From: Chaetoderma sp. LZ-2023a
Taxonomy: Eukaryota > Mollusca > Caudofoveata > Chaetodermatida > Chaetodermatidae
Direction of reading: 5' to 3'
DNA: 64,000 bases
Assembly (NCBI GenBank): GCA_034401795.1
Contig: CM067374.1
Coordinates: 99,854,860 to 99,918,859, forward strand
Part shown: in pieces, positions 48,399 to 60,475 of the stretch
How the letters are laid out: every line of letters begins with the position of its first letter
Numbering within the stretch: the stretch's first letter is position 1
Notes under the pieces: model-generated
Seen by the model: the letters and a program-made list of their open reading frames with translations, nothing else
What the model was told of the DNA's origin: nothing
Database searches by the model: none
Translations under genes and position numbers: made by a program

Positions 48399-48596
48399 AC
48401 CAATCGCACGATCTCTGTCCTAATGTATTCCAAATATATACAGTTCACCTAATAAATAAGTTAACATGTTTCCTACAAATCAAACACATGTTAGTTAGTA
48501 CAATTTCTAAGGCAATGTAACTGTAGGACTAAGAAATGTCTTGGTGCATATTTTGAACATATTTGACTGGAAGACATTGCTGCCTTAGGCTACAAC

Positions 48597-48932
48597 CCGC
48601 CAGCCATCCAGCCAGCCATCCAGCCAATCAGCCAGCCAGCCAATCAGTCCGCGAGCCAGCCAATCAACGAGCCAGCCAGCCAACCAACCAGCAAACCAGG
48701 CAGCCAGCCAACCAGCAAACCAGGCAGCTAGCCAAGCAGGTAAGCAGCCAGCCAGCCAACCAACCAACCAACCAGCGAACCAGCCAACCAACAAGCCAGT
48801 CAACCATCCATACAGCCTGCCGGCCAACCGGCCAGCCAGCCAGCCAGCCGGCCAGCTAGCCAGACAGAGAGTCAGCTAACCAGCCAGCCAGACAGACAGA
48901 CAGACAGCCAGCCAGCCAGCCAGCCAGCCAGC

Positions 48933-48990
<58 letters not shown>

Positions 48991-49006
48991 CACACACACA
49001 CACACA

Positions 49007-49068
<62 letters not shown>

Positions 49069-49087
49069 GACAGACAGACAGACAGGC
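48597..49087. repeat. Expanded (CAGC)n, (CAGA)n and (CA)n array
   Basis: About 490 bp of CCAG/CAGC repeats, CAGA repeats, then CA with CAGA. Copy A has only ACCCAGCCAGCCAGCCAAGG at about 12158-12177 at the same place. Confidence 0.95.
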
Positions 49088-49486
49088 AGTCCCAAACGTT
49101 TAAGCTATTCCGTGCTGCATTACGAAAACTACTCATCAGATTTGGCTACAATTCAACACAACAAAAGAACTTGCCGTGCAAGAGGACTTCCAGATGTTGG
49201 TCGTGATGCGGATGAAAGAACCAGAATCCGTATCGGATTTTGGCTTCGTGGATATCTCGGAAACTACGTGGTCCGATTTGGCGTAAATCTTAACGCAAGA
49301 AAGGATGTGACCATACACTAAGATTCCACAACTTCTGAAGTGATCCGAAAAAAATCCATAAAATCCATAAAATCGGGAAAATCCAAAGATAAATCCCGTT
49401 TCCGGAAGCTACCGAAATTCTATCGACCGTGGTTTCTTTTTTTGTGTGAATAATTATGACTAAAATGTAGAATGTGAGAGTGTGAG

Positions 49487-49617
49487 TTCTGGTGAAATGC
49501 CCATTTGCAAACCAAGAGTATATAACCGAGCCAGTCATTCCAGTGTTCTCTTGTTCTGCAAATGAACATTTTCTATGAGAACATTGAACCTTTTAAAACA
49601 GATTTGAGTGTCAAAGG
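49487..49617. mobile_element. Second-family palindrome, ortholog of 12548-12695
   Basis: TTCTGGTGAAATGCCCATTT opposes AAATGAACATTTTCTATGAG around CCAGTCATTCCAGTG. The right part ends GAGTGTCAAAGGG followed by TTGAA, a decayed TTAA. Confidence 0.6.
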
Positions 49618-49784
49618 GTTGAATTTAATACCTGACCACCTTAATAAAAGATTTCACATCGGTAGCGAAGCACCATCTTGTCGTCCCAAAGGACAGGCTG
49701 GCCTCTTAATCAAGTTTGAGTTATTACACATTTAAAAGCTGAAATTCTTGTACCTCAATTTCAAGAAAGCTATACACGGAAGAC

Positions 49785-49874
49785 GGTTGAATATTCCGTA
49801 ACTAGTTTGACTGGAAACTGTTGCTGTCATCGGCAGCAACAGTGCCCGGTCAAATTAGTTTCAAAATATTAGAC
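49785..49874. mobile_element. Pal93 palindrome, ortholog of 12848-12932
   Basis: GGTTGAATATTCCGTAACTA opposes TTAGTTTCAAAATATTAGAC, with a clean CTGTTGCTGTCATCGGCAGC centre. Confidence 0.7.
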
Positions 49875-50354
49875 ATAATATTTCCTCCATCATAAAAATT
49901 TGCTGTAGCTGGTCCGCAAGGGCCAATAATGTCTCTCTTGCACACATTGCATCACATGATGATGATATTCTCTGCCAGAAGATTAATCTCGCCTCTATCA
50001 GACTATGGGTGATATCACGACAAAAGGACACCTTTAACGCTGGAGCGCGCGCATTTAAAATACATAATAAAGTTACGTTCTTCTGATCAATAGTTAATCA
50101 GTAACTGTTATCTGAGAATGTATGACAGGTAATCTCGCAGAGAGACATACGCATGTACGTAATTCCGTATAAAAATCACCATTTACGCGCTGAACTATGA
50201 ACATAACGACTTACTTTTGACACCATCAGCTACCCAAATTATCGTATTTTTATGGCAATGAGGCCTTTTCTGCAAAGTTAATGCACTATATGGAGCTTTA
50301 GCACCTGCCTCATATACCATTAACACGTCATAATGCACAATGACATCTTATTTG

Positions 50355-50800
50355 GAGCCTTACCATCTCACCCGTAACGTTGTCACATTATCTGTAAAGT
50401 TGCCACCTCATTTGTAAAGTTGGCTCCTCAGCTGGAACGGTACCAACGCATCGGTAACGTTACCACCTCATCTGTAATGTTGACACCACATCTGTAACAT
50501 TGGCACCTCATCTGGAATGTTGACACCACATCTGTAATGTTGACACCTCATCTGTAACGTTGGCCCCTCATCTGTAATGTTGTCCCCTCGTCTGTAACGT
50601 TGCCACCTCATCTGTAACGTTGCCACCACATCTGTAACGTTGCCCCATCATCTGGAACGGTGCCAGCTCATCGGTATTGTTACCACCTTATCTGTAACAT
50701 TCACACCTCATCCATAACGTTGCAACATCATCTGGAGCGTTACCACCTCATCGGTAACGGTGCAACATCATCTGAAAGTTGCGACATCATCTGGAACGTT
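50355..50800. repeat. 20-bp minisatellite, no higher-order unit
   Basis: About 22 diverged units of the type CACCTCATCTGTAACGTTGC. Same place as 13445-14149 in copy A. Confidence 0.92.
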
Positions 50801-51499
50801 TTCAGGGCTGACCTTTGGACTCAGGGGGCTCAGTGAAAAGTTCTTAACCAGGGCCCTCGAAACGCCGGTTAAGATCACGAAAAAGCTAGAGTCCCGTTTC
50901 AGCCATAATGCCACTGGGGCCTCTGACGTCAGAGAACTGGGATTTGGCCAGTGGCGTAGTAAGCATGATGAGCACCCACCCCCTTTTCGCCCTTAAGATA
51001 TATGTAAAACACCCGACTTGAAGACACTGTAGATGGGTGGTGGCTAATATTCTTTCTTTCTATGATCTATAAAACCGGGATCCAGTGACCTAATGCCATA
51101 CCATACCAAACTGTGGCTACATTAGACACATCACCTAACTACGCATACTTAGGACGAATTGTAAGCCACCATAAAAATAAGTTGTTTTTGTAACTAATTG
51201 GTCTGTAATAAGATGTTCACATGGTATTGTTTATTATACTTCTTAGAATGAACTTTCCTAATTTACTAAAATAACTAGGTTGTGGGCCGCACATGATCAC
51301 CTGTATCTTTATCCTTCTGACGATTTCTGATGCCTTTTTGTTTACGTTTATAACGAATTCAGTCACAAATATATAGCAATGGTCATTGCGTTATCTTTCA
51401 CGCAGGCACACACGCACGCACGCACTCACGCACGCACGCACGCACAGACAGGTCTATTAAAGATATGTCAAGACACTGAAGCGTGGACGGCCGAACGAA
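50801..51499. other. B-only sequence, possible transposon end
   Basis: Not present in copy A. CCAGTGGCGTAGTAAGCATG at about 50950, followed by CACCCACCCCC, resembles the CAGTGGCGTAGC end of common hAT-type elements. No matching second end was found. A short (CGCA)n is at 51410-51446. Confidence 0.35.

Positions 51500-51591
<92 letters not shown>
51500..51591. repeat. (CT)n microsatellite
   Basis: About 90 bp of CT with one TTT interruption, private to copy B. Confidence 0.97.
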
Positions 51592-51594
<3 letters not shown>

Positions 51595-52024
51595 ACGGCA
51601 TTCTGATAGGTCTGTTGTCAACTGGTACTTTACGATACTCGTAAGTTACCACGCTTTGTGAATACGACATCTGAATAATTACCTGGATCGTCGACACCTT
51701 ATCTGAATCATTGACACTTTGTATCGAGGCTTGAATCCATAACTGGAGACATGATGGCAGCTTATATGGAGCCCCACACCCCCATTACATCGTAATCCGT
51801 CATGTGTGGGATCACTGAGATGGGGCTGCTGGAGAGCTGGGTGGTTACAAATGTTGATGGTTCTATTAAATGCCATCTCTCCATAGCTTGTCAACAGATT
51901 ACCTATTGTAATGGAGCACAATCTCCTAGTCTAAAAAACCATTAAATTTATTTCATATGTCCTTACATTTTGATTGAAATCTAGTATTCTGTAGTACAAA
52001 TAAGATAGCTTTGATCAATTGATT

Positions 52025-52192
<168 letters not shown>

Positions 52193-52399
52193 CACCATAC
52201 TAGTAAATTATTAATAACGACCACCCCTCGGCGAAGTCACATGATCTAATACTATTTGGTTTAGATAATGCGTAGCTGTATGTGATTCAATATCTCGCTC
52301 ACATGCTGTTAGTCCCTGCGTAGGCGTGAATTTGAGCATCCCTCGTGGGAAATATAAGATGATATACTCCGAGCAAAATGCCTGAATTAATTATACACA

Positions 52400-53153
52400 T
52401 ACCATATAACCGGCAACGAGTAACACAAAGACATCGATGGACATCGGTACATGCTTATTGTTGGATATAAATTATGGCGTACATCTTGCAATGATTGTTC
52501 GAAGGTTGTGAATGCATATGTTCCGCAGTCAACATACATGCTGTTATTAATTTATAATATGCCGTCAAGTTGAAAGTTCTCTGAAAATGCATCAGACTTT
52601 GCCAGTTGAAACCTTAGCTCTCGAGTTTGTCCCATCGTCTCGAAAATATAAATATACCACTAGGAACTTTGATCCTTCCTCTTCTACATCACCAAAGCAC
52701 AGATTCCACCCGTGTTAGGGTTTTTCAGGAAATCATCACAAACACGCATAGTGTAGGCACTAATGGCAGTCGGGAGCACCGGATAATGCAGTAGGTGAAT
52801 ACAGATTATGATGAAATATGGCAATCGAGAACACACTGGTTCTCAGCTGTATTTGTATGGCAAATCGTGGTTAATCCTGGTTAATTTGCTAGGTTCAACA
52901 CCGGAAATACAGCGAAACCTATCCATAGCGATCACTTCATGGACCAGTAAACGGTGGTGGCTTAAAAATAAATTGGTTAATTTAGTCAGTGAATGCAGTT
53001 AGTCATGGCGTTTGTCGTTAGAAGATGTTACAGAATAACTATCTTCTTGTCTCAGAATCAGATAGTCGCTAAAGGCATGTTTCAATTTAGGGTCAGCGGA
53101 TAGATCTGTTTTGTAATAAAAAAACATAATTTAATCTTCTTTCATTTTGGTTT
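52400..53153. other. B-only sequence upstream of a zinc-finger exon relic
   Basis: It contains TACAGCGAAACCTATCCATA at about 52908, similar to the ends of Tc1/mariner-like MITEs (a second example is TACAGTGAAACCTGTCTATG near 30432). It ends in a pyrimidine-rich stretch CTTTCATTTTGGTTTTCCCAG that looks like a splice acceptor. Confidence 0.4.
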
Positions 53154-53159
53154 TCCCAG

Positions 53160-53454
53160 ACCAAGCATAAAGCTTTTTTTGTGCTACTACTGTGACGATG
53201 CGAGAGAGATACAGAAACAGATGATCGAACATTTAGTGAATAATCACGAAAAATGTTGTGTTAAATATCGGGAACTAGAAATGCACAAGGAAATATGCAA
53301 AACCGGTTAGATGACAAATGTTTTTGAACATGTGGTACCTGCAGAAGCAGAATTACCTATTACAATTGATGGACGTCTGTGTATTTTTAGACATGACAGT
53401 TCAAAGAAAACGAGGTCAAACACTCCGCGAAAATATGTGATACCTCTCATGTAA
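53160..53454 (+). pseudogene. C2H2 zinc-finger-type exon relic
   Basis: Directly after an AG acceptor at 53158-53159, a frame of 97 codons (53161-53451) ends in TAA and is broken only by a TAG at 53308-53310. It contains CYYCDDAREIQKQMIEHLVN followed by NH, that is C-x2-C-x12-H-x4-H, a classical C2H2 spacing. KYRELEMHKE, FEHVVPAEAELP and SSKKTRSNTPRKY follow. The TAG sits where related proteins I recall have an aromatic residue in a G-Y-x-T-K-like stretch, so it is probably a decayed Tyr codon. Similar CFYC/CYYC single-finger proteins are frequent, uncharacterised and multi-copy in marine invertebrates. No downstream exon was found. It sits in DNA absent from copy A. Confidence 0.6.
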
Positions 53455-53949
53455 CTCCTGCTTCCAGTGATAATTGGTTAGAATTAGTCACGCCTCCCGA
53501 TATGTTCTTATTTAACTAATACATTTTTGTGTTGTCGCAACGCACCAAATTTTATAGACAATTTTTTGCGTCACTGGAGTTCACAGAGGGCATGCGATTT
53601 CAGAATAACTTGAAATATTATTATGATATATCCGTGTTCAGGGTGCCACCAATCTGTGGTAGTGGTATCTGATTGATTCAAAACAATTTATGTGTTGTTC
53701 GCGACTGCCATTACTGCCTACACTATGCATGTTTGCAATATAGTTCTAAAAAACTTGATACATATGGGGGATCTGTTGTTTGGTGGTCGGGAAGAAGAAA
53801 GACACAAGTTCCTACACGTATATTTATTTTTCCAGTTGATTGGCTAAACTGGAGAACTAAGGCTTCAAGTGTCAAAGTTTGTTTCATTTTCAGAGAACTT
53901 TCAACTTGACAGAATACCATAAATTAACAACGGCCTAGATACGTCATTC
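53455..53949. other. No further exon recognised
   Basis: The plus-strand frame at 53673-53909 and the minus-strand frame opposite it are both unremarkable. The sequence remains B-only until about 53950. Confidence 0.4.
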
Positions 53950-53995
53950 ATTACACATTTTGATTGCGACGTCAGCATACATGTGACGTAATTTA

Positions 53996-54059
53996 TATAG
54001 CGAGGTAATGGATAGATCAGATCTGTCACTCAAGTATATCTATCCATTACCTCGCTATA
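53996..54059. repeat. Perfect 20-bp inverted repeat with a MITE end as loop
   Basis: TATAGCGAGGTAATGGATAG at 53996-54015 and its exact reverse complement at 54040-54059, with a 24-bp spacer holding GATCTGTCACTCAAGTATA. Copy A (about 15090-15140) has only the right arm, with the spacer sequence in the opposite orientation. Confidence 0.85.
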
Positions 54060-54739
54060 GATAAATGAATACCAACCGCTCCACACTACAATCCGCGCAA
54101 AGAAAGTTACTGAAGTGATAAGAGGAAATGGGCTTGTTATTCCACACTGCTTGCCGTCCACGGGCCAGCAAATACGGCTGATTTACTGACAAATAAAAAT
54201 GATTTTCAGTCAAACGTAGCGTCTGTTATTATTATTTATGAATTCTAACTGCGAACGTGTCCCGAATAAAACAAAATACGTAATTGAGATGCAGTGTATT
54301 TCTGAATTGGAGCACAACCTACAAGAGCATATGTGCAGTTCGAAGAGTTCTGCGACCCCTGGTACATTCTTTCCGCGGCGGTGAAGGAAACAGCTGAAAG
54401 GGTTCCTGATAGCTCTGGGACATGCACTGCACAATCTGTTATAGTGGCTCACGCCAGGCGGTTTAGTGCAGAGTCATATTTTCCAGCCAATACACCGTCA
54501 AAATGAAAATAATTATGTTTTATTTAAAATTATATTTGCTTATTTTATGTGATTTAATTGAGAGACGGATAAATAAAAAGTACCCTGTATTTCTGTTTTT
54601 GTTTTAATATTCTTACGTGTTGCCATGGTTATTGCATCATATGTGTGTTGGGTTGGTATGGGTGGACTGCAGGTGGGTATATGTCGAAGACAAATGTTGC
54701 AATTAATGTCGACTTACGAAGCAATTCATTTTGAATGGA

Positions 54740-54854
54740 ATTCTCTATCTCTCCCTCTCCCCCCCCCCCCCTCTCTCACTCCCCTAGCGCTCTCTTTCTT
54801 TCGGCACATACCTCTATTTCCTCCTCTTCTCTCTCCTCTGTCTATCTGTCTGTA

Positions 54855-54893
<39 letters not shown>

Positions 54894-54913
54894 AATGCTG
54901 TTTGTCTGTCTGT

Positions 54914-54960
<47 letters not shown>

Positions 54961-55018
54961 TTTGCCTACCTCCCTGCCTGCCTGCATGTGTGTTTGCCTG
55001 CCTGTCTGCCGGCTTGTA
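54740..55018. repeat. CT-rich, (CTGT)n, (GGCT)n and (GCCT)n tracts
   Basis: A C11-like run and CT repeats to about 54837, CTGT repeats to about 54915, GGCT repeats to 54960, then GCCT/GCAT repeats. It leads into the satellite as in copy A, but with different motif lengths. Confidence 0.93.
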
Positions 55019-55990
55019 AGTTTTGTGTTTAGCTCAGCATTTCGTTTTATATCTCAACATGTCTTCAACCTACTGGAATTAAACTTGGACACATGCTTCC
55101 CTCTATATAAAGTAGACTGATTACAATGATACAGTGTTCATGAGATCCAGGGACAAGGTCACTGCGACTGTGCCTTATATCTCAGGATTGGTTCACCCTA
55201 CTTGAATTTAACTTCACATGTTTAGCTATATGAAATGCAAAGATATTGAGGTCAATGCCATTGTAACATTTAAATAAAATGCAGATTTTAACAGTTTGGT
55301 TCTGCTTAGCTCGTCTGATCTTTAATGCAGAATTAGCCGAATTAATGGAACATCTTCGTGATATAGTCACCTCAACCAGGAGGAGCAGAACAGATATTGA
55401 GATGTTTGAGCTGAAGGCCATTGTGATCTTGATGCAAAGCTAGATTTACATTTGTTAATGCAAAAGGCCAATATTTTCACTAAATATCCTGTCAGTGTAA
55501 TACTGATATGTCTTGTCTATTTGTCGGCATCCAACCTCGGTTGAGCTAATACCTCGGCATTGCTTCACCAAATTGGAACTAAAAATTGATGCCCGCTTTC
55601 TTATATCAAAGGAATGGAGCACAAAGATATTGAGGTGATGACGTCAAACTTCCAGATCACTGTGATTTTGGTTTTTGTTTATCTCAACATATTGTCATAT
55701 CTCGGCATGGTTTGACCTTATTGGGACTAAACCTGGACACACGCTTCTCTATATCAAAGGAATGGAGCACAATGATATTGAGGTCATGAGGTCAAATTTA
55801 ATGTCACTGTGACCTTGGAATAAAACTATCTTTTAAAGATTGTACGTTTGTCAATGTCCAATCTCGGTTAACCTTATATATTTGTAGCTTTTTTGCCCTA
55901 TTGGGACAAACCTTTGTCACATGCTTCCTTATATAAATGACATGTAGCACAATGATGAAGTCAAAGTTAAAGGTCACTGTGAACTATATC
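55019..55990 (+). repeat. ~177-bp satellite array, copy B
   Basis: Diverged monomers like those at 16797-17967. The best motif cluster is at 55781-55816: AGGTCATGAGGTCA, then TGTCACTGTGACCTT. Some monomers are truncated, so the array is shorter than in A. Confidence 0.75.
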
Positions 55991-56168
55991 CTGTCACATT
56001 TATTAATTACTTATTGAGCCCCAAATTGAGTACTCACCAGAGCTCCACACATCATCTAAACTAACGTCAACACTTAACTTAGTGATAAAATGGCTCCGTG
56101 CAATGCAGCTCATCATATTGATCACCTGTCAATAAAGACCGGCATGGTCTATATAGAGAATCACTTAA

Positions 56169-56365
56169 ACAAGTCAAATTCATTCATGAAAATACCCATT
56201 TCCAGATAAAATATATACATTTGCAGACCAAGAGAAGATTATTTGTGAAAATTTACCACTGGAATGACTGGCTCGATTTTCACAAATAATCTCCTCTTGG
56301 TCTGTAACTGTTAGTTTCTCAAGACCGCCACAGTTACAGTTTTGGCTGATTTGAACGTTAAAGGG
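56169..56365. mobile_element. Second-family palindrome element, TTAA flanks
   Basis: 197 bp. CAGACCAAGAGAAGATTATT faces AATAATCTCCTCTTGGTCTG, with ACCACTGGAATGACTGG between. The right end GATTTGAACGTTAAAGGG is followed by TTAA (56366-56369). A TTAA also lies at 56165-56168, but the left terminal sequence is decayed. Confidence 0.65.
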
Positions 56366-56661
56366 TTAAATTCGACTTCAACATTTTCAAGTCATAGCTT
56401 TAAATATTAAGCAGTTTTCCGTTGCATGTCTGTTTATTGTTTACGATATTTCCTGGTTGACATTGTGATGGCAGCTTGCTCCCTCATATGTGTGATAATA
56501 AAACCTCATGTCCGTCAATATTCACAAACAAGGATATTAATCTGTCATGTTGATAAATGTAATCTCCAAGTCGTCCTCATCATATCTGGATTAAAACAAC
56601 TTCATATACAGATACAAAGACATATACTACTGTAAATGATTTGTATGAATCAGCCACTTCT

Positions 56662-56945
56662 CTTTTACGACCCCTAAGTAATAACCACTAAGGAGTCAAT
56701 GATAAACAGGTTTTCACGTATTTTAATTAAGTACTAATCCGATGAGCATTACCACGGCACATCCTCAGTAGTCAGCTACACAGAGATTACACGAGTCTCC
56801 GATCCTAGCGTAAGAGGAATAGATGAGTCAATTTCCAGCTACGCTACGCTCATTTCTAGCTAAGCCCAGCTGACCATTTTACTCATGTTGAATTCAATTT
56901 ATGTACCACGTATCTTAAATCCCCAGAATTATAATTTCAAGGTAA
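56662..56945 (+). repeat. Local direct repeat, first copy
   Basis: About 280 bp repeated at 58010-58290. Shared sequence includes AAGGAGTCAATGATAAACAGG, AATCCGATGAGCATTA and ATTACACGAGTCTCCGATC. Located in B-only DNA. Confidence 0.8.
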
Positions 56946-56957
56946 TTATACAAGTAC

Positions 56958-57145
56958 GCTGTAGTTGCCATCGACACCAACAGCGCACAGTTAAAATAGT
57001 TTCAAAATCTTCAACAGCTTACCTTGAAATTGTGATTCTGTGAATTAAGGGTTCAATGTATATACATTGAGTCCAGCGCAAGTAAAAAGTGGGCGGAGTT
57101 TGGGTAGAAATGGGCGCGGCATAGCTAGAAAGGGACCCCTCTAAT
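56958..57145 (+). mobile_element. Right half of a Pal93 MITE
   Basis: A right arm (AAAATAGTTTCAAAATCTTC at about 56993) followed by AACAGCTTACCTTGAAATTG, GGGCGGAGTTTGGGTAGAAA and the end CTAGAAAGGGACCCCTCTAATGG. A left-arm remnant at 57931-57975 lies beside the second local repeat, as if a duplicated MITE had lost opposite halves. Confidence 0.6.
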
Positions 57146-57930
57146 GGAATTGCAGCTACGTTATAATGATTGGGTGAGTCATAGGTCATGTTTATTTACA
57201 CACATGAACAGATCTTGTGATGACATTCAGTGTCATGTCTTTGATGGCATGCAGAGATTTCCTCAGTGTACCGACATCATATTTACTATACATCGTCTCA
57301 TTGTGTGTCAACGAGATTTTTGTTATCGAGGAAAATTGCGGCAGTTATATTTCCAGCTGAGGGCATTTTGTTGATATATTTAGCTTTTAATTCCTCTTCA
57401 TCGTTCATTCACATCGATTTATAATATCATATGAAGTTACCGTTTGGATTATTCAACTCTGGTCGCACGTACACATTCACCAACTGCCGGCCAGTGCAGC
57501 AGGATACGCTACGGTGACGTATTGGGTGTTAATTCAGAAACACTTTTGAGCGAAAACATCTCTTATCGCCTCAAACTACAGAACTCTTAATACGCTGGAA
57601 TTCCCAAAATGGTGTGACCTCGCCCCGGGTTTCAACTGTACTACGCATCACAGTATAAATCTGATGTATTTTAGATTGGATCACTTGACAGGAAGATTAC
57701 ACGTCTTACATTCTGTGGCAAATCTACATGTCTTGGCGATCTTTCAGGATAAGAAGAAACCAATGATATACTGCTAACGCCTTCAGCTGCAATACATCGT
57801 CATCATTGGCCCATTCTAGCGCTAAAACCGTGTACTTCGTCGACAGGAAGCAGCCTGATAGATATTAGTTTTAACCTCGTTAACCAATACAATTTTAGTA
57901 GTTAAATTTCAAGACAAATCGTCATGAAAG
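57146..57930. other. No gene seen
   Basis: Open frame 57144-57374 (76 codons) has no recognisable motif. Nothing else was found. Confidence 0.4.
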
Positions 57931-58009
57931 TTGTTGAAAATTTTAAAACTAATTCTGCTGGAACCTGTTGCTGAACGTTGTGCACCTGGTCTTCCTTGTT
58001 TTCGAAACC

Positions 58010-58290
58010 ACCTCTTTTTTACACCCACTAAGTAATTGCCAGTAAGGAGTCAATGATAAACAGGGCACTAAACAGCGCTAATCCGATGAGCATTATCGCA
58101 GCACATCCTCAGTAATCAACCACGCAACAATTACACGAGTCTCCGATCGATCCTACCATAAGAAGAATAGATGAGTCCATTTCTCGCTATGCTCCGCTCA
58201 TTTCTAGCCAAGCCCAGCCAACCTTTTTACACATGTTGAATTCAATTTATGTACCACCATACCTTGAATCCACAGAATTCTAATCTCAAT
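58010..58290 (+). repeat. Local direct repeat, second copy
   Basis: Partner of 56662-56945, with small insertions such as an extra GATC in CTCCGATCGATCC. Confidence 0.8.
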
Positions 58291-58327
58291 ATACTAACAC
58301 ATAGTGCGTAATTACGAATTGCATCAA

Positions 58328-58370
<43 letters not shown>
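58328..58370. repeat. (GTC)n microsatellite
   Basis: About 14 units of CGT. Confidence 0.97.
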
Positions 58371-58371
<1 letters not shown>

Positions 58372-58892
58372 TTGGTATGGTGTTTGATGGAGTTACTAGA
58401 TATCACGGAGTCAAAGCTCCGACAAATGATGTATTTTGAATAGCAAATCGAAATCTATGTTTAACACTAAGCAGGAAAATCGCTAGTCACATAAGGATCC
58501 GCCTCACACAGCCTTCACTGTATACTAGACATGGTTGATTGGCCTCACCTATGTAACTGTATTAGATATGATTGATTGGTCTTACCTATGTAAATGAAAC
58601 AAGCCCAGTCCAGGATTATTGATCCTCGCCATTTTCGGTTATAAAGTTTTACGGATTTTTATCGGAATTAGACTACCACAGAAGATTCATTGTTTCCTGG
58701 AACAGCTGTTCTCGTGCTAAAATTTGGGTCAAATCATATTACAGAAAATTGCTGCAGTACGATGACAAAGAACTTGAAGAGACAGAGAAACAAACAACCA
58801 ATTAAGTGAACAAACAAGCAAAATCAACAGCCAAGGAAAACAAACATAAAAACATACACAAACTTAAGACAAACCGATAGAGGGCAATACAC

Positions 58893-58942
<50 letters not shown>

Positions 58943-59079
58943 TAAACAAAATAATAGAGAGTATGGAGAGCTATTAAGCATCAGCTAAATTTACACTATT
59001 AGTATGTGAAATAATGGCCCTTTATGACGATGCTACAAGGTATTGTACTATACATTGAAATGTTCCAGATGGTACTAAT
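58371..59079. other. No gene seen; (AAT)n at 58892-58937
   Basis: Contains a pair of similar segments GATTGGCCTCACCTATGTAA and GATTGGTCTTACCTATGTAA (58538 and 58573) and an AAT tract. Otherwise unremarkable. Confidence 0.45.
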
Positions 59080-60475
59080 TGTATGATTTGATAAGCCTAC
59101 AAAAGTGACCGGTTCCAGTTGCGCTCCAGTTGCTGACTAACAAGAAACATGAAACACACACGACTGCATTATTTATTCATCTTTCTAGTATTTTAGTGCA
59201 ACGTTGAGTTTATTTTGCACAATGCTGTCATATTGTCCATGAGTCCGCGATCGAATGAAAATCGAATGAAAAACGATGGATGATAAATGAGATATACCTA
59301 GAGCATTGAATGTGAAAATTGGAGAATGAATTAATAAACACAGCAATACCTGTCCTGGGAGAGCACCCTATAGAAAATATATATTATTAATCACTAAAAA
59401 AATTCTGACCAGTAAATGTTAAAAAGTTAAAACACATTTATATATTGGATCCAAAAGGCAGGTGGTTGTTTACAAAGGCTTGACTGTATCCAATAATTGT
59501 TGAGAGATTAGGATATATAAGACATGGTGATTCTGATTGGTTGGTTACTCTCTTGCATCAATGGAGGTTATAAGACAACATGATTTACGTTTTCATATAT
59601 AGCATGAAATCTTAAATTCAGGTTGGTTTTATAGTAGTCATTGGATATTTTACAGAAGATTGTAGACTGAATTATTAATATGCCCATAGTCAATAGTCAT
59701 TAACTTGTATTGAGTCGAAGTGAATATTGTAAGAATGGGACTTAACCATAAGTCTCTGCAAAACTATTATAGGACGATTGCTGAACAAATATAATTTTCT
59801 TTACAAATGTTCATCAATCGACATTGAACAATCGTATTGTTATTTGGGTATCCTGTTCATGCGCACTGGCAGCGTTGAAGCAGTCTTGGAACGATTTATT
59901 TAACAGTCGCTTAAAGAACCTTTTAAAATACACACAACTAGTGCGATATGCCAACTGGCTTTACATTATCCAATACGCACATTCTTTCAATAATAACATA
60001 CTTTGGCGAGATAAGAAGACCGCTTTATCTGAAAGACATTAACAACTGCAATTTTAAGCAATTAGGACAAAAGGTCCCGCTGAAAAAGTCTCAGACAATT
60101 TCTGCAAGTGCTTTCTCTGGGTAAATAGAAAACCTACAAATGCTGCTGCTATGTTTGAACTAGAGCAGTATTCCATCCGAGTCATGGGCAGCAAAGTACT
60201 GACGATGGCTCTGCGCATTTTATTCTAACTGTATGGTAAAATAACCGTACATAGATAACCATAGACAAAACAACTGGACATCTTATATGAAATGTCTGTG
60301 GACAGATTTCGGGAATGAAAACATTTGGACCGAACAAGAGGCTAGCACTGGACTCATACGTAAGTCAATTACATTACCTAAGCGAGCAATGGAAGATAGG
60401 TATCAACCCAACTGGTCTACCTACATTAACATGGACATTACTCACCCCTCAGATCCTCCACCATCCAATCAAGAT
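59080..60475. other. Duplicated block, ortholog of 19040-20760
   Basis: Collinear with copy A. A short stretch stays open in both copies (EDRYQPNWSTYI here, EDRYQLNCSTYI in A near 20672), but its surroundings are full of stops in both. Confidence 0.55.

Noticed and set aside
53673..53909. 78-residue plus-strand frame after the zinc-finger exon
   Set aside because: No similarity to the preceding exon's family and an equally open minus-strand frame opposite. No splice signals stood out.
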